From: an uncultured Clostridia bacterium
Lineage (GTDB): Bacteria; Bacillota_A; Clostridia; TANB77; CAG-508
DNA length: 6,292 bases
Direction of reading: 5' to 3'
NCBI GenBank assembly: GCA_947588915.1
Contig: CANPZA010000089.1
Coordinates: 1 to 6,292, forward strand
The position numbers and the translations under genes are program-made. Under the pieces are notes generated by a model. The model saw only the letters and a list, made by a program, of their open reading frames with translations. It had not been told where the DNA came from and did not search any database. Below, piece by piece: positions 6,284-6,292 of the stretch; the first letter of the stretch is position 1; every line of letters starts with the position of its first letter.

Positions 6284-6288
6284 GGAGG
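6284..6288 (+). promoter_or_regulatory. Ribosome binding site of a gene starting just past the right edge
   Basis: GGAGG lies four bases before the end of the window, downstream of a promoter on the same strand. At usual spacing the start codon falls a few bases outside. The product cannot be known from this window. Confidence 0.55.
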
Positions 6289-6292
6289 AAAT

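Overview
The window is AT-rich DNA from a low-GC Bacillota-like bacterium (Clostridia or a relative). This rests on the base composition, the GGAGG-type ribosome binding sites, consensus TTGACA/TATAAT promoters and short intrinsic terminators. The standard code fits: genes end in TAA or TAG, and none of the called frames needs TGA read through.

Layout. (1) 1-1088, minus strand: start and most of a gene that runs off the left edge. It encodes a cytosolic protein with a transglutaminase-like (papain-fold) Cys-His-Asp triad. (2) About 1200-1459, minus strand: the 5' part (domain I plus a domain II-like hairpin) of what I read as a group IIC intron. It begins two bases after the terminator hairpin of the next gene, which is the usual docking place of this intron class. 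A predicted EBS1 loop is complementary to the five exon bases before the splice site. No maturase, domain V or domain VI is visible. (3) 1462-2631, minus strand: a HIT-family gene with its own perfect consensus promoter and strong terminator. By eye it is clearly richer in GC than the neighbouring genes, so this gene plus the intron fragment look like an acquired block. (4) 2630-3274, minus strand: a small histidine phosphatase gene with its own promoter and terminator. (5) 3268-6077, plus strand: a two-gene operon of a type I phosphodiesterase/nucleotide pyrophosphatase-like enzyme and GMP synthase (guaA), closed by an intrinsic terminator. The operon promoter and the histidine phosphatase promoter are divergent and share the same -35 bases. 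(6) 6078-6292: about 130 bases with no gene, then a promoter overlapping a 17-bp inverted repeat and a ribosome binding site for a gene starting just outside the window.

How the genes fit together. guaA makes GMP from XMP. The enzyme in front of it, the divergent histidine phosphatase and the HIT protein all belong to families that cleave or transfer phosphate or nucleotidyl groups, so a nucleotide-phosphate theme is plausible, but no shared pathway is shown. The leader of the guaA operon is only about 30 bases, too short for a guanine riboswitch. The most unusual part is the intron fragment, with a transglutaminase-like reading frame lying roughly where an intron maturase would be expected.
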